This document shows positions 15,264 through 25,333 of a stretch of DNA of 64,000 nucleotides, in pieces. Position 1 is the stretch's first letter. Every line of letters starts with the position of its first letter. Source of the DNA: Clostridiales bacterium (lineage in GTDB: Bacteria > Bacillota > Clostridia > Christensenellales > Aristaeellaceae); the NCBI GenBank assembly GCA_024684375.1, contig JAIKWZ010000033.1, positions 1-64,000 of the forward strand. The letters run 5' to 3'. The translations under genes and the position numbers were made by a program. A model generated the notes under the pieces. That model was given only the letters and a program-made list of their open reading frames with translations. It was not told where the DNA came from and searched no databases.

Positions 15264-17140
15264 TCGGCCTTGCCCTCCCGCCTGAGCTTTTCAAGCAAGA
15301 TCATAAGCACGCTTATATCCCCGGGGGACACGCCCGGCACTCGGCTGGCCTGCCCCAGCGACGCGGGACGCGCCTTGGCGAGCTTCTGGCGTGCTTCCAA
15401 ACGCAGATTGTCAAGCGCCATGTAATCGATATCTTTCGGAAGCAGCATTTGCTCCTCACGGGCGAATTTCCTGACCTCTGCCTCCTGACGGCGCAGATAA
15501 CCTTCGTATTTCAATTCTATCTCGGTAAGTTCTTTGGCCTCAAAACTGATCTGCGGCAGCTGCGCATCGACTTCCCCCAGCAGCTTGTAGGACACTCCGG
15601 GGCGTTTGATCAGGTCGCTGAGCCGCGCGGAAGATGCCATTTCGGTCTCTCCCGCTTCTGAAAGCAGCTTGTTCAGCTTGTCGGACGGCGGGATGAAATG
15701 CGCTTCCAGATACTTGCGTGCGGTATTCTTTTCCTCCAGCTTTTTTTCCATGCGCCGAATCCTGTCCTCGCCCGCAAGCCCTTTCTCATGGCTCAAAAGC
15801 GTAAGGCGCTGGTCAGCGTTGTCCTGCCTTAGCAGCAGCCGGTACTCGGCGCGGGAAGTCATCATGCGGTACGGTTCGTCGGTGCCCTTGGTGGTCAGGT
15901 CGTCTACCATTACCCCTATATAGCTTTGGCTCCTGTCCAGTATCAGCGGCGCCTGTCCCTTCAGGTACAGCGCGGCGTTCATGCCCGCGTAGATGCCCTG
16001 GGCTGCCGCTTCCTCGTAGCCACTGGTGCCATTGATCTGCCCCGCGAGATAAAGCCCTTCGATATGCTTCGCGCCCAAAGCGGAAGTGAGCGTGAGTGGG
16101 TCTATACAGTCATATTCTATGGCGTAAGCGGGGCGCATCACCTTGGCATGCTCAAGCCCCGGCACGGTGGCATACACCTTTCGCTGGACCTCTTCGGGAA
16201 GGGAGGATGACATGCCCTGTACGTACCACTCGATGGTGCTGAGGCCCTCCGGCTCCATGAAGATCGGATGGCGTTCCTTGTCCCGGAATTTGACGATTTT
16301 ATCCTCTATGGATGGACAGTAGCGCGCGCCTGTGCCCTTTATCTGCCCGGAGTACATCGGCGACAGATGTATGTTGTCCAGTATTATCTTATGCGTTTCC
16401 TGATTGGTATAGGTAAGGTAGCATTTCGCCCTATTCACCAGAGGTGATGCGTCAGTCAAAAATGAGAAGGGCACTATGGGATCGTCTCCCTCCTGCGGTT
16501 CCATTTTTGAAAAATCGATCGTGCGCCCGTCAAGTCTCGCCGGTGTGCCCGTTTTGAAGCGGCGTATAGGAAAGCCCAGATCCATCAGCGAGGAAGTGAG
16601 CTTCGTGGCGGCGACAAGGCCCTGCGGGCCGCCTTCCCATGAATGCTGCCCTATGATTATGCGGCTTTTAAGGTACACGCCCGTGCACACCACCACTGCG
16701 CTGCAGTTTATCTCCATGCCCGTAGCAGTGGTCACTGCGCAAACGCGCCCGTTGAGCGTCTGAATCTGCGCGGCCTCGCCCTGCCTTAAGTCCAGCCTTT
16801 CCTGACCAAGCACCGCGTCCAGCATGCGCTTTTTGTAAGCGGCCTTGTCCGCCTGAGCTCTCAGGCTGTATACCGCCGGGCCCTTTCCGGTGTTGAGCAT
16901 GCGGCTCTGTATGAACGTATCATCCGCCGCCAGGCCCATTTCGCCGCCCAGCGCATCAACTTCCCTGACCAGATGGCCCTTGCCTGTGCCTCCTATGGAC
17001 GGGTTGCAGGGCATCATGGCCACGGAGTCTATGTTCAGCGTCAGAAGCAGGGTCTTTTGCCCCATCCGTGCCAGGGCTAGCGCCGCCTCGCAGCCCGCGT
17101 GCCCCGCGCCGATGACTACAGCATCATAGTATTCTGCCAT
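15260..17140 (-). CDS. mnmG: tRNA uridine-5-carboxymethylaminomethyl modification enzyme MnmG
   Basis: 626 residues from the ATG at 17140, which follows AAGGAGATATAT; an upstream in-frame ATG at 17182 would add 14 residues with no ribosome binding site. FAD-binding [17 protein letters not shown] at the N-terminus, [14 protein letters not shown], and [19 protein letters not shown] are family signatures. With MnmE it modifies U34 of several tRNAs. mnmE is not in the window. A possible -10 (TATAAT, minus strand, 17162-17167) lies just upstream. Confidence 0.97.
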   Translation of the reverse strand: MAEYYDAVVIGAGHAGCEAALALARMGQKTLLLTLNIDSVAMMPCNPSIGGTGKGHLVREVDALGGEMGLAADDTFIQSRMLNTGKGPAVYSLRAQADKAAYKKRMLDAVLGQERLDLRQGEAAQIQTLNGRVCAVTTATGMEINCSAVVVCTGVYLKSRIIIGQHSWEGGPQGLVAATKLTSSLMDLGFPIRRFKTGTPARLDGRTIDFSKMEPQEGDDPIVPFSFLTDASPLVNRAKCYLTYTNQETHKIILDNIHLSPMYSGQIKGTGARYCPSIEDKIVKFRDKERHPIFMEPEGLSTIEWYVQGMSSSLPEEVQRKVYATVPGLEHAKVMRPAYAIEYDCIDPLTLTSALGAKHIEGLYLAGQINGTSGYEEAAAQGIYAGMNAALYLKGQAPLILDRSQSYIGVMVDDLTTKGTDEPYRMMTSRAEYRLLLRQDNADQRLTLLSHEKGLAGEDRIRRMEKKLEEKNTARKYLEAHFIPPSDKLNKLLSEAGETEMASSARLSDLIKRPGVSYKLLGEVDAQLPQISFEAKELTEIELKYEGYLRRQEAEVRKFAREEQMLLPKDIDYMALDNLRLEARQKLAKARPASLGQASRVPGVSPGDISVLMILLEKLRREGKAE

Positions 17141-17207
17141 ATATATCTCCTTAACGGAACAATTATACACTAATTCCCGCATAAAAAAAAGGGGAAAATA
17201 ATTAATG

Positions 17208-17236
17208 TTGAGTTTTGCGGGTTATTATGGTACAAT
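17208..17236 (+). promoter_or_regulatory. Promoter of the GPH symporter/hydrolase pair
   Basis: TTGAGT (17208-17213) and TACAAT (17231-17236) with a 17-bp spacer, ~35 bp before the start codon. Confidence 0.65.
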
Positions 17237-17271
17237 GTTTATAAAATGCACCGGTGAAAGGATGATCCAAT

Positions 17272-18636
17272 ATGTCTCAGACCAAAAAACTCACCAAAAG
17301 CAAAATCTGGTGCTTTGCCATCGGTCAGCTCGGCTGGTCGATGCTCAGCGCGCTGATCAGCAACTATCTGGTAAATTTCTACGTACCTGCCGAATCGTCA
17401 GGGCTCCCGCAGGATCCGTTTTTTAAGACAGGCCCCGTGATTTTCGGCCTGATAAGCATTCTGGCGCTCATAACCGGTTTCGGGCGCGTGTTCGACGCGG
17501 TCACCGACCCCTGGATCGCCTCCCTTTCCGACCGCAGCAGGAATCCCCGCGGCAGACGCATCCCATTTATGAAAGCAGCCGCCATCCCATTTGGAATATT
17601 CACGATACTCACTTTCTGGTCTCCCGTGTCCGGCAGCAGCTGGATAAACGCAGCGTTCCTGTTCGTCATGCTCACGGGTTTCTATCTGTTCATGACCATG
17701 TACTGCACGCCCTTTAACGCTTTGATACCGGAGCTTGGTACGGACCAGAAGACCCGCATGAGCATCTCCACTACCATTTCATTCACCTTTATCGCCGGCA
17801 TGGCTGTCGCCTATACCGCGCCCATGCTGTGGGGCTTTATGGAAGGCGCCGGGATAGAGCACTACACTGCCGTAAGGATCGTGTTCTCTGTACTGAGCGT
17901 GATAGGTGTCATCTGCCTGTTCGTGCCCGTGTTCACGATCAACGAAAAAGAATACGTGACCGCCCAGCCTTCCCAGTCAACCGCGTTCAAGAGCCTTAAG
18001 GCCACATTCCGCAACAAGGATTTCCGCATCTTCGTGGCCAGCGACATAATCTACTTCCTCGGCATCACCATGTTCCAGACCGCGATGCTGTACTTTGTGG
18101 AGGATCTGCTTAAGCTGGACGCCGGCATGAGCACACTGTTCTTCGTGCTTATGACCGCGCTTAGCGTGCTGTTCTATCCCCTTGTCAGCAAGCTGACGCC
18201 CAAATACGGCAAAAGGAAGCTTATACTCATTGCCTTCTGCATTTTCGTCGTAGCGTTCGTCTACACCGCCTGCATGGGACTGATCGGCATCGATCCGACC
18301 ATACAGGGTATAATCCTGTGCGTACTGGCCGCGCCCGCTATGGCAATTTTCGGCATTCTGCCGCAGGCGGTAGTCGCCGACATCGCGGAATGCGACGCGC
18401 TGGATACGGGCGAGGAACGCGCGGGCATGTTCTACGCTGCCCGGACCTTCGCCATGAAGATGGGTCAGGCGCTGGCGCTGATCATCGTGTCCAGCATCGT
18501 GGGTCTCAAACTTAAGGACGGCTTCGGAGACAGGCTTATCGCTATGATCTCCGGCGCGGTGTGCCTGGTTGGCGGACTGATTTTCCTTAAATACAATGAA
18601 AAGAAGATCTATGCAAGGATAATAGGTAACAAGTAA
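17272..18636 (+). CDS. Glycoside-pentoside-hexuronide (GPH) family sugar:cation symporter
   Basis: 454 residues, MFS fold with ~12 membrane segments. The GPH/MelB signature after TM2 is clear: FDAVTDPWIASLSDRS followed by RNPRGRRIPFM. PQAVVADIAECDALDTGEERAGM near 365-385 matches the conserved second-half loop. It would import a glycoside or uronide with Na+ or H+. It is followed with no spacer by a lipase-like hydrolase. Substrate unknown; a uronate isomerase locus lies 1.5 kb downstream, but terminator and strand changes separate them. Confidence 0.9.
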   Translation: MSQTKKLTKSKIWCFAIGQLGWSMLSALISNYLVNFYVPAESSGLPQDPFFKTGPVIFGLISILALITGFGRVFDAVTDPWIASLSDRSRNPRGRRIPFMKAAAIPFGIFTILTFWSPVSGSSWINAAFLFVMLTGFYLFMTMYCTPFNALIPELGTDQKTRMSISTTISFTFIAGMAVAYTAPMLWGFMEGAGIEHYTAVRIVFSVLSVIGVICLFVPVFTINEKEYVTAQPSQSTAFKSLKATFRNKDFRIFVASDIIYFLGITMFQTAMLYFVEDLLKLDAGMSTLFFVLMTALSVLFYPLVSKLTPKYGKRKLILIAFCIFVVAFVYTACMGLIGIDPTIQGIILCVLAAPAMAIFGILPQAVVADIAECDALDTGEERAGMFYAARTFAMKMGQALALIIVSSIVGLKLKDGFGDRLIAMISGAVCLVGGLIFLKYNEKKIYARIIGNK

Positions 18637-19623
18637 ATGTACAGTATCAATCCCGACTTTCTGCTCTCCGAACATGATTTCGCCTTGGGCATGGATGAGG
18701 CAGTCCTTCCCTACCTCGCAAAAAGAGCGAGCCGCCTGACCGTCAAGGGCAAAGGCGGCGCTCCGTTGCGGGTATACCGCTACGACGCGGACGCGCCGAA
18801 AGGCACCTGTGTGGTGCTGCACGGGTTTACCGAGGCAGCTAAGAAGTTCTCCGAGATCATTTATTCCCTGCTTAACAACGGCTTTTCCGTACTTGCCTTC
18901 GACCAGCGCGGCCACGGGGAGAGCTGGAGGGATCCTGCCATAAGCGACAAGTCATTGACCCATATCGACCGTTTCGGCGACTATGTCGCGGATCTGGAAA
19001 ACATCGTGGACGAATGTCTCCGGTCCATGCCTGCCCCTTACAGCGTGTTCGCTCACTCTATGGGCGGGGCAGTGGCGCTTCTGTACGCCCAGGCCCATCC
19101 GGACGTGTTTTCCGCCCTCGCGCTCTGCGCGCCCATGATCGCGCCGCGTTCCGCCGGCATGCCCGCCTGGGTGGTAAAAAACATGTCCGCGGCAGCGTGC
19201 CTGCTTGGGAAGGGAAAAAAGCGCATATTCGTGTCCAAACCCTACCACGGTCACGAGAACTATGAAACCTCCTGTTGCACCTGTGAACCGCGTTTCAGCT
19301 GGTGGGATGAACATAAGTTCACAAATCCGCTGTACTCCAACAACGGTCCCACCTACGCCTGGGTGCGTGAAGCCATGGGGGTGACAAAGAAGCTGCTGAA
19401 AAAGGGTGCCCCCGAAAAAATCACCTGTCCGGTCACCATCTGGCAGGCTGATAACGACTGGGAAGTGAAACCCGAGCCCCAGGAGCGTTTCATTGCGCGT
19501 TCACAGCTCGGCAAACTCTTCAAGGTCAAATGTACCAGGCACGAGATCTACCGAAGCAGCGACGAAACGCTGTATAAATGGTGGCACGATGTGCTTTGCT
19601 TCCTGAGAACCGCCCAAAAATAA
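18637..19623 (+). CDS. Alpha/beta hydrolase, monoacylglycerol lipase/lysophospholipase type
   Basis: 328 residues. Oxyanion region VVLHGFTEAAKKF, the FDQRGHGES motif, and nucleophile elbow AHSMGG with Ser141. WQADNDWEVKP supplies a likely acid Asp and RHEIYRSSDE the catalytic His. The family cleaves fatty-acid esters in the cytosol or at the membrane. The ATG directly follows the stop of the symporter gene, so the two form one translational unit, although a sugar transporter and a lipase are an odd pair. Confidence 0.9.
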   Translation: MYSINPDFLLSEHDFALGMDEAVLPYLAKRASRLTVKGKGGAPLRVYRYDADAPKGTCVVLHGFTEAAKKFSEIIYSLLNNGFSVLAFDQRGHGESWRDPAISDKSLTHIDRFGDYVADLENIVDECLRSMPAPYSVFAHSMGGAVALLYAQAHPDVFSALALCAPMIAPRSAGMPAWVVKNMSAAACLLGKGKKRIFVSKPYHGHENYETSCCTCEPRFSWWDEHKFTNPLYSNNGPTYAWVREAMGVTKKLLKKGAPEKITCPVTIWQADNDWEVKPEPQERFIARSQLGKLFKVKCTRHEIYRSSDETLYKWWHDVLCFLRTAQK

Positions 19624-19656
19624 AAAACTCCGGAGCTCTTCGCTCCGGAGTTTTTT
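19622..19656. terminator. Bidirectional terminator
   Basis: AAAAAACTCCGGAGC pairs with GCTCCGGAGTTTTTT around TCTTC. A/T runs on both flanks let it end the hydrolase transcript and the convergent small membrane gene. Confidence 0.9.
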
Positions 19657-19665
19657 CTTCATAGA

Positions 19666-19977
19666 CTATTCTTCTTCAACATAAGTTGTCTTGCGTCTGA
19701 CGTCTTTCTTTTTCAGCGAAACCAGTTCGTCGCTATTCTGTATGAGCTGGCCAAGGCCGTAGGTCAGCCAGCTGCCGATCCAGCTGAACAGCGAGCCCAG
19801 GATCATCATGCCGAAACCCGACAGAATGTAAATGACTTTCGCATCGGAATTATAACGGCTCGACATCGATGCCCCGGCTATGATCATAACTATGCCTCCG
19901 ATGATGCTGCCGATGATGCCTATCCAGCATACTACCTTAGCCAGGCCTTTGATCTTGCCGCCGATATTGTTCCACAT
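19666..19977 (-). CDS. Small two-TM membrane protein, function unknown
   Basis: 103 residues; ATG preceded by GGAGGG on the minus strand. Two hydrophobic segments (~15-36 with repeated IGG/IIG, and ~50-72) enclose a short polar loop, and the tail is basic then acidic (KKKDVRRKTTYVEEE). No family recognised; no operon partner. Confidence 0.75.
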   Translation of the reverse strand: MWNNIGGKIKGLAKVVCWIGIIGSIIGGIVMIIAGASMSSRYNSDAKVIYILSGFGMMILGSLFSWIGSWLTYGLGQLIQNSDELVSLKKKDVRRKTTYVEEE

Positions 19978-20100
19978 ACTGCATTCCCTCCATTGTTTTG
20001 ATATTGCTCATGAAGCTGTTTTTAGTATATCTTAATTATATAAACTTAGATTAACGCAAGAATTAAATAGTTATTACAAATGCCCCTTTCCCGCGTCCGC

Positions 20101-20129
20101 TTGACAAATCTTCGGCTTTTGATTATCAT
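20101..20129 (+). promoter_or_regulatory. Promoter of uxaC-fumarase operon
   Basis: TTGACA (20101-20106) and TATCAT (20124-20129) with a 17-bp spacer, ~75 bp before uxaC. Confidence 0.65.
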
Positions 20130-20206
20130 TTACCGTAGGTTTTTGGGCGGAAATTACGCGGCTTCGCCCTCCATCCGCCGTTTGCCGCAGCGGCTCAGGA
20201 GCTTAA

Positions 20207-21610
20207 ATGAAACAGTTCATGGACAAGGATTTCCTGCTTTCCACTCCCACCGCCCGCACTCTGTATCATGAATACGCGGAAAAAATGCCCATAATAGACT
20301 ACCACTGCCATCTCTCCCCCAAAGAGATCGCCGAGAACAAGCCCTTCAAAAACGCTACCCAGCTGTTCCTGGGCGGAGACCACTACAAGTGGCGCTTTAT
20401 GGCCTCGCTGGGCGTCGACGACAAATTCATTCGCGGCGACGGAGACGATTTCGAAAAATTCCGGCTTTACGCGAAGTGCATTTCGCTTGCCATAGGCAAT
20501 CCTCTGTACCACTGGACCCACCTGGAGCTGAAGCGTGTCTTCGGCATCGACACCGTGCTTAACGAGTCCACGGCGCGTGAGATCTACGACCGCTGCAACG
20601 CGCTTTTGGCGACGCCCGACTTCCTGCCCCGAAAGCTCATAGAGCGTTTTGACGTGCGCGTGGTATGCACCACCGACGATCCCGCAGACACCCTCGTTTA
20701 CCACGAAAAACTGGCCAAGGACACTTCTTTCCCCGTTAAGGTACTGCCGACATTCCGTCCCGACAAGGCGGTAAAGATCAATTTGGAAGGTTTCAGGGAG
20801 TATATCTCTCTGCTTTCCGACATGAGCGGCGTGAAGATCGCTTCCGCGAAAGATGTGCTGGACGCGCTGGCTCTGCGGGCGGAGTATTTTCACGACCGCG
20901 GCTGCCGCATTTCAGACCATGCGCTTGATACTGTGCCATTCGAAGAAAACTGTGAGGCGCTTGCGCAGGAGGCTTTCGAAAAAGCCATGCGCGGCGAAGC
21001 CCTGAGCGAAAAGGAGACTGACGCCTACCGCACCTACATAATGATCGGTCTGGGAGAGATCTATTCTAAACTGGGCTGGGCTCAGCAGTACCATATGAAC
21101 GCTCAGCGCAACAACAACACGCTCATATTCAAAAAATATGGCCCCGACGTGGGCTTCGACTCTATTTCCGACGCGCCCATCAGCGGCAAACTGTGCAGGC
21201 TGCTTGATGCCCAGGAAGTTAAGGGCTGCCTGCCCAAGACCATCCTCTACACACTGAATCCCGCCGCCAATTACATCTTGGGCACCGCGATCGGCAATTA
21301 CCAGACCAAGGGCGGCATAGCGGGCAAGATCCAGTTCGGTTCCGCCTGGTGGTTCTGCGACCAGAAGGAAGGTATGTACGAGCACATGAAGACCCTGGCC
21401 GCGCTGGGAGCGCTCAGCGCGTTCGTGGGCATGCTCACCGACAGCCGCTCTTTCGTGAGCTACCCCCGCCACGAGTACTTCCGCCGCATACTGTGCGACC
21501 TGCTCGGCCAGTGGGTGGAAAACGGCGAATATCCCGCCGACATGCCCACGCTTAAGCTTATAGTCGAAAACATCTGCTACGGCAACGCAGCCAGCTACTT
21601 CAGCTTCTGA
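20207..21610 (+). CDS. uxaC: Glucuronate isomerase
   Basis: 467 residues, standard length. Conserved MPIIDYHCHLSPKEIAENKPF metal-binding start, CTTDDPADTL, ADMPTLKLIVENICYGNAASYF at the C-terminus. It converts D-glucuronate to D-fructuronate (and galacturonate to tagaturonate), the first step of uronate breakdown. No uxaA/uxaB/kdgK genes are adjacent. The stop overlaps the fumarase alpha start by one base. Confidence 0.97.
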   Translation: MKQFMDKDFLLSTPTARTLYHEYAEKMPIIDYHCHLSPKEIAENKPFKNATQLFLGGDHYKWRFMASLGVDDKFIRGDGDDFEKFRLYAKCISLAIGNPLYHWTHLELKRVFGIDTVLNESTAREIYDRCNALLATPDFLPRKLIERFDVRVVCTTDDPADTLVYHEKLAKDTSFPVKVLPTFRPDKAVKINLEGFREYISLLSDMSGVKIASAKDVLDALALRAEYFHDRGCRISDHALDTVPFEENCEALAQEAFEKAMRGEALSEKETDAYRTYIMIGLGEIYSKLGWAQQYHMNAQRNNNTLIFKKYGPDVGFDSISDAPISGKLCRLLDAQEVKGCLPKTILYTLNPAANYILGTAIGNYQTKGGIAGKIQFGSAWWFCDQKEGMYEHMKTLAALGALSAFVGMLTDSRSFVSYPRHEYFRRILCDLLGQWVENGEYPADMPTLKLIVENICYGNAASYFSF

Positions 21611-22452
21611 TGATCAGAGAAATAAGCGGTAAAGCAATAGCAGAAACCGTGGAAAAGCTCATACTCCGCTCGGAGTATGAGCTTGATCCTGCTTTGGTGA
21701 ATGCGGTAGAGGCATCGTACGATTCTGAAGACTGTCCCGCCGGCAAATACGCGCTTGGCCAATTGCTGGAAAACTACCGTATCGCCAAAGCGGAACATGT
21801 CGCCATCTGTCAGGACACGGGCATGTGCGTGGTGTTCTGTGAACTTGGGCAGGACGCGCACATATCCGGCGGCTCGTTTGAGGACGCTATAAACGAAGGA
21901 GTGCGCCGGGCCTATCGGGGGCTGCGAAAGAGCGTGGTCAAAGATCCCCTGTATGACCGGAGCAACACTCTTGACAACACCCCCGCCGTGATATACACCC
22001 GCTTAGTGCCGGGCGACCGCCTTTCCCTGACTGTCATCTGCAAGGGATTCGGGAGCGAAAACATGTCCGCTATAAAAATGCTGCCGCCTTCCGCGGGCGA
22101 GCAGGGAGTCGTCGATTTTGCTGTGAACACGGTCAGGCGCGCGGGCGCGAACCCCTGCCCGCCAATGATCCTCGGGGTAGCTATAGGCGGCACGTTTGAG
22201 CAGGCGGCGCTGTATGCCAAGCTGATGACCGCCCGCCCCTTTGATGAGGAGAACCCCTCTCCCGCCTACGCAGCGCTTGAAAAAACGCTGCTTGAGAAGC
22301 TCAACGCTCTGAATATCGGCGCGGCCGGCTTCGGAGGCAAAGCCACCTGCCTTAAGGTGAACATCTGCGCCCTGCCCACCCACATCGCGGGTATGCCCGT
22401 GGCGATCAACGTGTGCTGTCACGCCTCCCGCCACGCGAAGGCGGTGATATGA
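21610..22452 (+). CDS. Class I fumarate hydratase (or tartrate dehydratase), alpha subunit
   Basis: 280 residues. Likely [4Fe-4S] cysteines are in CQDTGMCVVF, NPCPPMILGVAIGGTFE and INVCCHASRH. The class I two-subunit enzymes hydrate fumarate to malate, or dehydrate L-tartrate; I favour fumarase because it is the commonest in Clostridia. It starts on the last base of the uxaC stop codon and overlaps the beta subunit, so all three genes are coupled. Confidence 0.92.
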   Translation: MIREISGKAIAETVEKLILRSEYELDPALVNAVEASYDSEDCPAGKYALGQLLENYRIAKAEHVAICQDTGMCVVFCELGQDAHISGGSFEDAINEGVRRAYRGLRKSVVKDPLYDRSNTLDNTPAVIYTRLVPGDRLSLTVICKGFGSENMSAIKMLPPSAGEQGVVDFAVNTVRRAGANPCPPMILGVAIGGTFEQAALYAKLMTARPFDEENPSPAYAALEKTLLEKLNALNIGAAGFGGKATCLKVNICALPTHIAGMPVAINVCCHASRHAKAVI

Positions 22453-22982
22453 TGGAGCTTAAGCGCCTTACGCTTCCCCTGACGGAGGCGGATATCCTCT
22501 CCCTGCGGGCAGGCGACTGCGTGCTGCTCAGCGGCGTAGTCTGCACCGCACGGGACGCTGCCCACAAGCGCCTCGTCGAAGCGCTGGACAGGGGCGCAGA
22601 CCTGCCCATTGCCCTTAACAACGCCGCCATATACTACTGCGGCCCTGCCCCGGCGCCTGAAGGCTGGGTCATTGGCCCTGCCGGTCCCACGACCTCCTAC
22701 CGCATGGACGCGTACACCCCCCGCCTGATCGGCGAAGGGCTTAAGGTGATGATAGGCAAAGGCCAGCGTTCAAAGGAAGTCATGGACGCGATCAGGACGC
22801 ACGGATGCGTTTACTTTGCCGCTGTGGGCGGCGCTGCGGCGCTGCTTTCAAAGCACATCACCGCCTGCGAGACCGTCGCATATGAAGACCTCGGCGCGGA
22901 AGCGATACGCAGGCTCACACTGAGTGATTTCCCCGTAGCCGTAGCGGCTGACTGCAAAGGGAACAGCATATACAAAAACTAA
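22449..22982 (+). CDS. Class I fumarate hydratase (or tartrate dehydratase), beta subunit
   Basis: About 177 residues from ATG 22449 (4-nt overlap with alpha) or the adjacent ATG at 22452. Key segments: GDCVLLSGVVCTARDAAHKRL, IYYCGPAPAPEGWVIGPAGP, TTSYRMDAYTPRLIG and LKVMIGKGQRS. This subunit contributes substrate binding and Ser/Lys residues. It is the last gene before a shared terminator. Confidence 0.92.
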   Translation: MMELKRLTLPLTEADILSLRAGDCVLLSGVVCTARDAAHKRLVEALDRGADLPIALNNAAIYYCGPAPAPEGWVIGPAGPTTSYRMDAYTPRLIGEGLKVMIGKGQRSKEVMDAIRTHGCVYFAAVGGAAALLSKHITACETVAYEDLGAEAIRRLTLSDFPVAVAADCKGNSIYKN

Positions 22983-23008
22983 AACAGGACGCACACTGCG
23001 CCCTGTTT
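22981..23008. terminator. Bidirectional terminator, fumarase/udk
   Basis: AAACAGG-CGC pairs with GCG-CCTGTTT with one internal mismatch. On the minus strand it is followed by TTTTAGTTTTT, so it also ends the convergent recN-udk transcript. Confidence 0.7.
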
Positions 23009-23023
23009 ATCTGTTTGTTCCGG

Positions 23024-23638
23024 TTATTCAGGCTTAAAGCCTCCGTTTATATACGCCGCCAGCATATCGCTTATCTTGGCGTTTTTCCCGCCCCTTGCCA
23101 CGATCACGTCCGCGTAGTTCACATAAGCGCGGATGTATTTTTCGTACATGGGCTTGACAGTGGAAAGATACTGGGTCTCAATGCCCGCTATATCGCGCCC
23201 GCGCTCCACTATGTCACGCTTTATGCGCCTTAACAGGCAGATGTCCGGGTCAACGCTGATGTAGATCTTAAAATCCATCATGTCACGCAGCCGCTCGTCG
23301 TGGAATGCGTGTATACCCTCGATTATCACCGTGTCAGGCGGGTATATGAGCTCGTCCGGCAGGTCTGCCCGGCAGTGATGGGCGTAATCGTACGCCTTGC
23401 GGGTGATTGGTTTGCCTTCTTTAAGGCAGGTGATGTCGTACAGCAGCTCGTCGTGCTCGAACACGCCGGGTTCGTCGTAGTTGATCTTGCTGCGCTCCTC
23501 AAAGGGAAGGTAGGCATGATCCCGGTAATAGGCGTCCTGATTCAGCAGCAGCGTATTGCCTTTTAATTTCTGCTGCAGTTCCTTTGCCAAAGTGCTCTTG
23601 CCCGAGCCGCTTGCGCCGCAGATGCCGATTATCAGCAT
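23024..23638 (-). CDS. udk: Uridine kinase
   Basis: 204 residues. Walker A GASGSGKS near the N-terminus, NQDAYYRDHAYLPFEER, INYDEPGVFEHDEL and VIIEGIHAF match uridine kinase/PRK family. It phosphorylates uridine and cytidine in pyrimidine salvage. It overlaps recN by seven bases, so it is probably expressed from the argR-recN transcript. Confidence 0.93.
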   Translation of the reverse strand: MLIIGICGASGSGKSTLAKELQQKLKGNTLLLNQDAYYRDHAYLPFEERSKINYDEPGVFEHDELLYDITCLKEGKPITRKAYDYAHHCRADLPDELIYPPDTVIIEGIHAFHDERLRDMMDFKIYISVDPDICLLRRIKRDIVERGRDIAGIETQYLSTVKPMYEKYIRAYVNYADVIVARGGKNAKISDMLAAYINGGFKPE

Positions 23639-25332
23639 TTTCTCAGCTCCTTTTTGGTTTGTACCGCGCGCTCCAGCAGGACTTTTGCGTGATTAACCGC
23701 GCTTACGTCGCTGCTCTCGCCGCCAATCAGACGGGTGACTTCCTTAAGCCGCCCCTCGTCGTCCAGCCGTCTTACCACCGAGACCGTGCGCTCACCCTCC
23801 TGGTATTTTTCCACCATGAACTGGGTGTCGCTCAGCGCCGCGATCTGCGCAAGATGGGTCACGCAGATGACCTGCCTGTCCCCCGCCAGAAGCGCCAGCT
23901 TTTCGCCTACAGTCTGCGCCATGCGGCCTGAAATGCCCGTGTCGATCTCGTCGAATATCAGCGTTTCGATACCGTCGCCCGCCGCAAGCACCACCTTGAG
24001 CGCCAGCATGAAACGGGACATTTCGCCTCCCGAAGCGATGTCCTTCAAGGGTTTCATAGGCTCCCCGGGGTTGGTGGAGATTACAAACTCCACTTCCTCG
24101 GCGCCTCTTGCGCAGGGAGGCACAGGTGTCAGCTGCACTTTGAGCACAGCTTTTTCCATACCCAGATCCTTAAGCTGCTCCATTATGGCCTTCTCAAGCC
24201 CCGAAGCGGCAGTCCTGCGTGCGGATGTCAGCTTCGCGGCAGTACTGACAAGCGTTTTTTCGGCCTCCTCAAGGCGCGCCTCCAGCTCTTCGCGCTTAAA
24301 GTCTATGTTGGCGAGCTCGTCCAGCTCTTCCTGTGCCTTCTGGGCATAAGCGATCACGTCGTCTATCTCAGGGCCGTACTTGCGCTTGAGCTTTTTAAGC
24401 TTTTCAAGCCTTTCGTACACCCTGTCCGCCTGTGCAGGGTCAAATGACAGCTCCTCAAACGCGCTTTGGACCTCGTAGCCTATGTCCCTGACCTGGCTGA
24501 GCGCTTCTTCCAGCCTGTCTGCCAGCACGGCGTATTTCTCGTCCAGCTCCGCTATATCGGAAAGCGCGTTCAGCGCTCTCTCCATGCTCTCCTGCGCGCT
24601 TATGCTCTTGCCGCCCAGGTACAGCCTTTCGTACGCCGTGCGCACGTTCTGGCTCAGCTTCTCGCTGTTCTCGAACAGGCGGCCCTGGCGTTCCAGTTCC
24701 TCTTCTTCGCCCTTTTTTAGCTTGGCGGCCTTGATCTCCTTAAGCTGCATCTCAAGGGTGTCCTGCCGCTGTGAAAGAGTCTTTTCGTCCTGAGAAAGAC
24801 GTTCGAGCTCCGCTTTGAGCCCTGACCAGGCGAAGTACGCCTCCTGCGTGTCGGTCCTGAGCTTAAGCAGTTCCTTTCCTCCGAAGGCGTCCAGATATTC
24901 CATGTGCTCTCTGACGTTGAGCAGCCTTTGGTGCTCCTGCTGGCCGTGCAGGTCTATAAGCAGAGAGGTGAATTCCCTGACTGTGTTGAGCGGAACCAGA
25001 GCGCCGTTTATCCGGCACAGGCTCTTGCCCTGATTCGTGACCTCCCGCGTCACCTCGGCAAAGCCGTCATCGTATTCAATCTCCATTTCGTCGAGGAACG
25101 CTTTGGCTTTTTCGCTTTCGCTTATATCGAACAGCGCACGGACTCTTGCCTTGTCCGTGCCCGCCCTTACCAGCTCGCGGCCGCCCCGGTGCCCCAGCGC
25201 CAGATTGACGCTGTCCACCACTATACTTTTCCCTGCGCCCGTCTCGCCAGTCAACGTATTGAGCCCCCGCGTAAGCTCTATGCGGAGGCTGTCGATAAGC
25301 GCGATATTGCGAATGTCCAGTTCAAGCAGCAT
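23632..25332 (-). CDS. recN: DNA repair protein RecN
   Basis: 566 residues, SMC-like. Walker A GETGAGKS at ~30-37, two long coiled-coil regions (~150-230 and ~290-370), then signature GGEMSRFMLALK and Walker B TLIFDEIDTGISG. It acts early at double-strand breaks with recombination proteins. Placement after argR is conserved in Bacillota. It starts one base after the argR stop. Confidence 0.96.
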   Translation of the reverse strand: MLLELDIRNIALIDSLRIELTRGLNTLTGETGAGKSIVVDSVNLALGHRGGRELVRAGTDKARVRALFDISESEKAKAFLDEMEIEYDDGFAEVTREVTNQGKSLCRINGALVPLNTVREFTSLLIDLHGQQEHQRLLNVREHMEYLDAFGGKELLKLRTDTQEAYFAWSGLKAELERLSQDEKTLSQRQDTLEMQLKEIKAAKLKKGEEEELERQGRLFENSEKLSQNVRTAYERLYLGGKSISAQESMERALNALSDIAELDEKYAVLADRLEEALSQVRDIGYEVQSAFEELSFDPAQADRVYERLEKLKKLKRKYGPEIDDVIAYAQKAQEELDELANIDFKREELEARLEEAEKTLVSTAAKLTSARRTAASGLEKAIMEQLKDLGMEKAVLKVQLTPVPPCARGAEEVEFVISTNPGEPMKPLKDIASGGEMSRFMLALKVVLAAGDGIETLIFDEIDTGISGRMAQTVGEKLALLAGDRQVICVTHLAQIAALSDTQFMVEKYQEGERTVSVVRRLDDEGRLKEVTRLIGGESSDVSAVNHAKVLLERAVQTKKELRKC

Positions 25333-25333
25333 T

